In this document: positions 23,723-25,360 of the stretch, piece by piece
Layout: each line of letters starts with the position of its first letter
Numbering within the stretch: position 1 is the first letter of the stretch
IMG/VR virus record: IMGVR_UViG_3300027712_000136
Coordinates: 1 to 25,360 of that record
DNA from: a virus
Strand: one strand, 5' to 3'
Length of the DNA: 25,360 nt
Notes under the pieces: generated by a model
Seen by the model: the letters and a program-made list of their open reading frames with translations, nothing else
What the model was told of the DNA's origin: nothing
The model's database searches: none
Position numbers and translations under genes: made by a program

Positions 23723-23983
23723 TTCTGTACTGATGTTGCTATTTGCGCTTGGAATTATAGGATTGATGGTTGCAGTGTTTGGACTGCTGATGTTAGTTAA
23801 ATTGCCATATCTGTAAACGGTCACTGGCTGTTGTCCTGGCGCATGAATGCTAGTGATCGTTGATCCGTATTGATAGGCTGTTACGCCATTGGTGCAGTTT
23901 GTGACTACGCCATAGTTGTAGCAATTAACATCTGCAAATGTTGCTGGTGCAAATAGAAATGGTATTAAGATTTTGTGTAGCAT
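23696..23983 (-). CDS. Small secreted Cys-pair protein
   Basis: A 95-aa protein with an apparent signal peptide (MLHKILIPFLFAPATFA, cleavage after residue 17). The mature start DVNCYNYGVVTNC carries C21 and C30, likely one disulfide. An imperfect repeat follows: YQYGSTITSIHAPGQQPVT and YRYGNLTNISSPNTATINP, Tyr-Gly-rich strands. The protein would act in the periplasm or outside the cell; its role is unknown. Its 3' end overlaps the late operon end (to 23722) tail-to-tail by 27 bp. There is only a weak ribosome site (GAGACACAAA). A 173-nt gap separates it from the other leftward genes. Confidence 0.55.
   Translation of the reverse strand: MLHKILIPFLFAPATFADVNCYNYGVVTNCTNGVTAYQYGSTITSIHAPGQQPVTVYRYGNLTNISSPNTATINPIIPSANSNISTESFVLEPLH
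23733..23816 (+). CDS. Candidate 27-aa membrane peptide (tentative)
   Basis: ATG at 23733, 10 nt after the stop of the last lysis-cassette gene, encodes MLLFALGIIGLMVAVFGLLM, then LVKLPYL and stop: one uninterrupted hydrophobic helix with a basic end. Such tiny membrane peptides occur in phage lysis regions. No good ribosome site is visible, so reinitiation would be needed, and it lies antisense to the end of the secreted-protein gene, so hydrophobicity could be a by-product. Tentative. Confidence 0.25.
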   Translation: MLLFALGIIGLMVAVFGLLMLVKLPYL

Positions 23984-24156
23984 TTTGTGTCTCAGATATT
24001 AGGCATTAAGCGGGTTTGTGCCTCATAAAATACGTTTTATCGTAGTTGGGCTATGATGCGTCTGGCTTTCCTAAATTTACGGGATCAGATTCCGAGATTT
24101 CCGCAAAAGCGGTTAGATATGACTTTTAAACGCTCTTATGCTTGCTATTTAGGCCA
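23984..24156 (-). promoter_or_regulatory. 173-nt gap with two short inverted repeats (possible operator region)
   Basis: I see no supportable gene here on either strand. Two symmetric elements stand out: ATAAAA (24025-24030), TACG, TTTTAT (24035-24040); and CCGC-AAAA-GCGG (24101-24112). A nearly symmetric GGGATC-A-GATTCC (about 24081-24093) lies beside the second. None is followed by a T-run in either direction, so I do not call terminators. They may be repressor sites or a promoter region for the secreted-protein gene. No convincing -35/-10 pair was found. Confidence 0.3.
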
Positions 24157-24321
24157 TTATTTTTCTTCGCCCAAAACGTCTGCTTTTAATTTTTCTACCA
24201 CATCACTGGTGGTTTCTAGTAAATAATCTGGATAGCTTTCTAAAGAATCTTTTGATAAACAAAAAGATTCAAGCGCAGAAATTAACATTAAAGTTTCAAG
24301 TTTGTCTTTTTTAGTCATCAT
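24157..24321 (-). CDS. Small protein, 54 aa, unknown
   Basis: Reads MMTKKDKLETLMLISALESF and ends ...VVEKLKADVLGEEK. Its ATG (24319-24321) directly abuts the TAA (24322-24324) of the upstream leftward gene (TAAATGATG); a second ATG follows at once. Charged and helical, with one Cys; no membrane segment. The sequence is coherent and the coupling is tight, which supports a real gene. Function is not recognised; it is the last member of the overlapped leftward small-gene cluster. Confidence 0.6.
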   Translation of the reverse strand: MMTKKDKLETLMLISALESFCLSKDSLESYPDYLLETTSDVVEKLKADVLGEEK

Positions 24322-24660
24322 TTATTCTTCCTCCAGTTTTTTAAGCGCGGCCTCTGTCATGTTTTCCACCTTCATAGTCGGCTTGAACCCACAGAAGTAG
24401 CTAGAGAGTATGGCCGCGTCATTAAGCTGATATAAGCATTGCAGATAGCTTTTTGCTTTAAATATCTCGTCGTTAATGTGCTGTCGCCATTGCTCGAAAA
24501 GCTCTTCATCAATAGTCTTCCTTGCTAGCTCGGGTCTATTAGAGTCAGTCGATTGATCTTGTTTCTTAAACCATTCTTCTATATCTTTTTTTGACGTACA
24601 AGTGTGGACATCTGCTGGATTTGTTTTGCCGCATCGTGGGCAGGGTGTGTTAGTTGTCAT
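24322..24660 (-). CDS. Cys-rich (zinc-ribbon-like) small protein
   Basis: A 112-aa protein. The N-terminus is MTTNTPCPRCGKTNPADVHT followed by C21, with C7, C10, H19 and C21 positioned to bind zinc. A hydrophilic linker (DQSTDSNRPEL) and a helical region (ELFEQWRQHINDEIFKAKSY; NDAAILSSYFCG) follow. I place the start at 24660 because the upstream gene's stop overlaps it by 11 nt (ATGACAACTAA); a longer reading would run out of frame through the neighbouring zinc-ribbon gene. Function is unknown. The 'CPRCGKTNPADVHTC' type head occurs, from memory, on small proteins of proteobacterial phages. Confidence 0.65.
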   Translation of the reverse strand: MTTNTPCPRCGKTNPADVHTCTSKKDIEEWFKKQDQSTDSNRPELARKTIDEELFEQWRQHINDEIFKAKSYLQCLYQLNDAAILSSYFCGFKPTMKVENMTEAALKKLEEE

Positions 24661-24778
24661 TAGGGTAGTTACATAGTTCGCAATGCCATGAGTGCTTGTG
24701 CCAAAACACAGCCGTGCCACAAACCGGACACTCTAATATGCGAATGTTTGGACCATCCAAATCATCATCATCGTTCAT
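24650..24778 (-). CDS. 42-aa zinc-ribbon protein
   Basis: Sequence: MNDDDDLDGPNIRILECPVC, then GTAVFWHKHS and WHCELCNYPNDN. C17xxC20 and C33xxC36 with His residues between them form a complete four-Cys zinc ribbon. An acidic Asp run precedes it. It is preceded by a purine-rich ribosome site (AAGAGAGATAAGAAAA) and overlaps neighbours on both sides by exactly 11 nt (24768-24778 and 24650-24660). It is easily missed because it is short. Likely a nucleic-acid- or protein-binding regulator; the specific role is unknown. Confidence 0.6.
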   Translation of the reverse strand: MNDDDDLDGPNIRILECPVCGTAVFWHKHSWHCELCNYPNDN

Positions 24779-24941
24779 TTTTTCTTATCTCTCTTGTTGA
24801 ATATGTTGGTTTTGTAATGCCATAAAACCTTTCGGCATCTTTTATTCCTTGCTCATAAACAGCGCGATAGAATGTATAGCCTTTGGCTTCAATGACCTTT
24901 CTGGCGTAAGCAGATAGCTTTTCTAAATCCTCAGTAGTCAT
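24768..24941 (-). CDS. Small basic/helical protein, 57 aa
   Basis: Reads MTTEDLEKLSAYARKVIEAK, GYTFYRAVYEQGIKDAERFY, GITKPTYSTREIRKNER. Charged, aromatic, mainly helical, no Cys, basic C-terminus. Its start overlaps the upstream stop by 11 nt (ATGACTACTGA) and its stop overlaps the downstream start by 11 nt (ATGAACGATGA). Function is not recognised; overlap structure and coherent amino-acid usage support a real gene. Confidence 0.55.
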   Translation of the reverse strand: MTTEDLEKLSAYARKVIEAKGYTFYRAVYEQGIKDAERFYGITKPTYSTREIRKNER

Positions 24942-25122
24942 CTTCTTCTCTGTGTCTTTCCCATGCTGCTAGGATAAAGTCATCAAGCTCTTTGATAGCG
25001 CGATCGTACTTGTGATCTTTGAACCAGAACAGAATCATGTCTAGTTCGTCACCATTTAGAATTTGATTAATTGGCGTTTCTTCTCGCCATTCTTCAAATG
25101 CAGCGTATTCGTTTTCGTCCAT
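24931..25122 (-). CDS. Small acidic protein, 63 aa
   Basis: An acidic, Trp-rich helical protein (DENEYAAFEEWREETPINQI; DMILFWFKDHKYDRAIKELD; FILAAWERHREEDDY). Strong ribosome site AACAGGAAAAAACA before the ATG, making it the probable entry gene for ribosomes of the four-gene overlapped cluster. No known motif. Acidic small early proteins of phages often bind host proteins or mimic DNA, but nothing here proves that. Confidence 0.6.
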   Translation of the reverse strand: MDENEYAAFEEWREETPINQILNGDELDMILFWFKDHKYDRAIKELDDFILAAWERHREEDDY

Positions 25123-25140
25123 TGTTTTTTCCTGTTTAAT

Positions 25141-25198
25141 AAAGTGTGCCAGTTAGGTTCCCACAACCCATCCATTAAGAATGTTTAACTGGCACTTT
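25141..25198 (-). repeat. Long inverted repeat between leftward genes
   Basis: AAAGTG(TG)CCAGTTA at 25141-25155 pairs with TAACTGGCACTTT at 25186-25198: 13 bp interrupted by a 2-nt bulge, with a 30-nt spacer. On the - strand, the spacer contains a further GGTT/AACC hairpin next to the second arm. The first arm (leftward reading) includes the stop codon of the upstream gene. It may act as a terminator without a T-run, as an RNA processing or stability element, or as an operator; the two ends are 18 bp upstream of the ATG at 25122. Confidence 0.55.
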
Positions 25199-25358
25199 CA
25201 TCTGATAAAGAACGCATAAAGTCTGTAAATTTCTTTGCGCTCATAGCTTTAATTTCAGTAGTTTTTATCGCAGTGCCTATTCCTTTCCAGCGCCGATATC
25301 TGTCCCTGAAAGTTCTATATGAGACGTCATTAGCAAGTTGCCTTAAAAGACCTTCTCT
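25185..25358 (-). CDS. C-terminal fragment of a probable HTH protein (partial at window edge)
   Basis: The last 57 codons of a leftward gene that continues beyond the window. It reads REGLLRQLANDVSYRTFRDR, YRRWKGIGTAIKTTEIKAMS, then AKKFTDFMRS and LSDESAS. The 'LA..VSYRTFRDRYRRWKG' segment has helix-turn-helix spacing and resembles the 'ISYxTLYxRIRRGWSVExAL' element often found in phage DNA-binding and HNH-associated proteins. A DNA-binding role is likely but the main domain is outside the window. Its stop codon lies in one arm of the inverted repeat. Confidence 0.55.
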   Translation of the reverse strand, partial: REGLLRQLANDVSYRTFRDRYRRWKGIGTAIKTTEIKAMSAKKFTDFMRSLSDESAS

Positions 25359-25360
25359 AG

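Noticed and set aside
23818-23859. Inverted repeat CGGTCACT / AGTGATCG as terminator of the late operon
   Set aside because: The spacer is 26 nt, one pair is G-T, there is no T-run, and it lies within the leftward secreted-protein gene; too weak to call.
1-25360. CRISPR array, tRNA, integrase or insertion sequence
   Set aside because: No regularly spaced short repeats, cloverleaf-like sequence, recombinase motifs or transposase frames were seen. Repeats present are coding repeats within fibre genes.

Overview
The window is a piece of a tailed-phage (Caudoviricetes) genome, either a virion genome or a prophage. Its virion module is built like that of a P22-type short-tailed phage: scaffold-like protein, P22-gp5-type coat, gp4-type head-completion/tail accessory factor, gp10-type packaged-DNA stabilisation protein, three consecutive ejection-type proteins, fibre, lysis. 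I see no bacterial housekeeping gene, tRNA, rRNA, integrase or CRISPR. Moderate A+T content and the style of several small proteins suggest a freshwater proteobacterial host, possibly betaproteobacterial. That host guess is inference only.

Layout of the + strand (1-23722, possibly to 23816): (a) 12-404, C-terminal part of a scaffold-like protein whose frame is broken at the window edge. (b) 405-646, two hairpin terminators, a sigma70-like promoter and a 120-nt, possibly structured leader. (c) 647-2287, coat protein and a small decoration-like protein, closed by a strong terminator at 2301-2324. (d) 2345-12972, a roughly 10.6-kb island of adhesion genes placed between coat and neck genes: four large repetitive or glycine-rich fibre proteins, including a pectate-lyase-type tailspike, and small partners. 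(e) 12985-16633, neck genes: a gp4-like protein with an extra N-terminal domain, an enlarged gp10-like protein and a small fibre-like protein. (f) 16630-17681, two enzyme genes inside the structural operon: a minimal PAPS-type sulfotransferase and an Asp/Asn beta-hydroxylase-type 2OG-Fe(II) oxygenase. (g) 17672-21370, three ejection/internal virion proteins. (h) 21375-22583, a further tail fibre. (i) 22585-23722, lysis cassette: M15 peptidase endolysin, endonuclease VII-type HNH nuclease, holin-like protein and a small one-helix membrane protein.

Layout of the - strand (23696-25358): a convergent set of small genes. From right to left these are the C-terminus of an HTH-like protein, four small genes tied by three consecutive 11-nt overlaps (two of them encode small Cys-rich zinc-ribbon-like proteins), a 54-aa protein abutting them, a 173-nt gap, and a small secreted protein whose end overlaps the end of the late operon.

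The + strand genes are nearly all spaced by a few bases or overlap, so they look like one late transcription unit modulated by the internal terminator after the capsid genes. The most interesting points are the embedded sulfotransferase/hydroxylase pair, the oversized modular fibre island with repeats that keep the protein sequence while diverging at synonymous sites, a fibre-type domain fused to the neck protein, and the tightly overlapped small-gene cluster.
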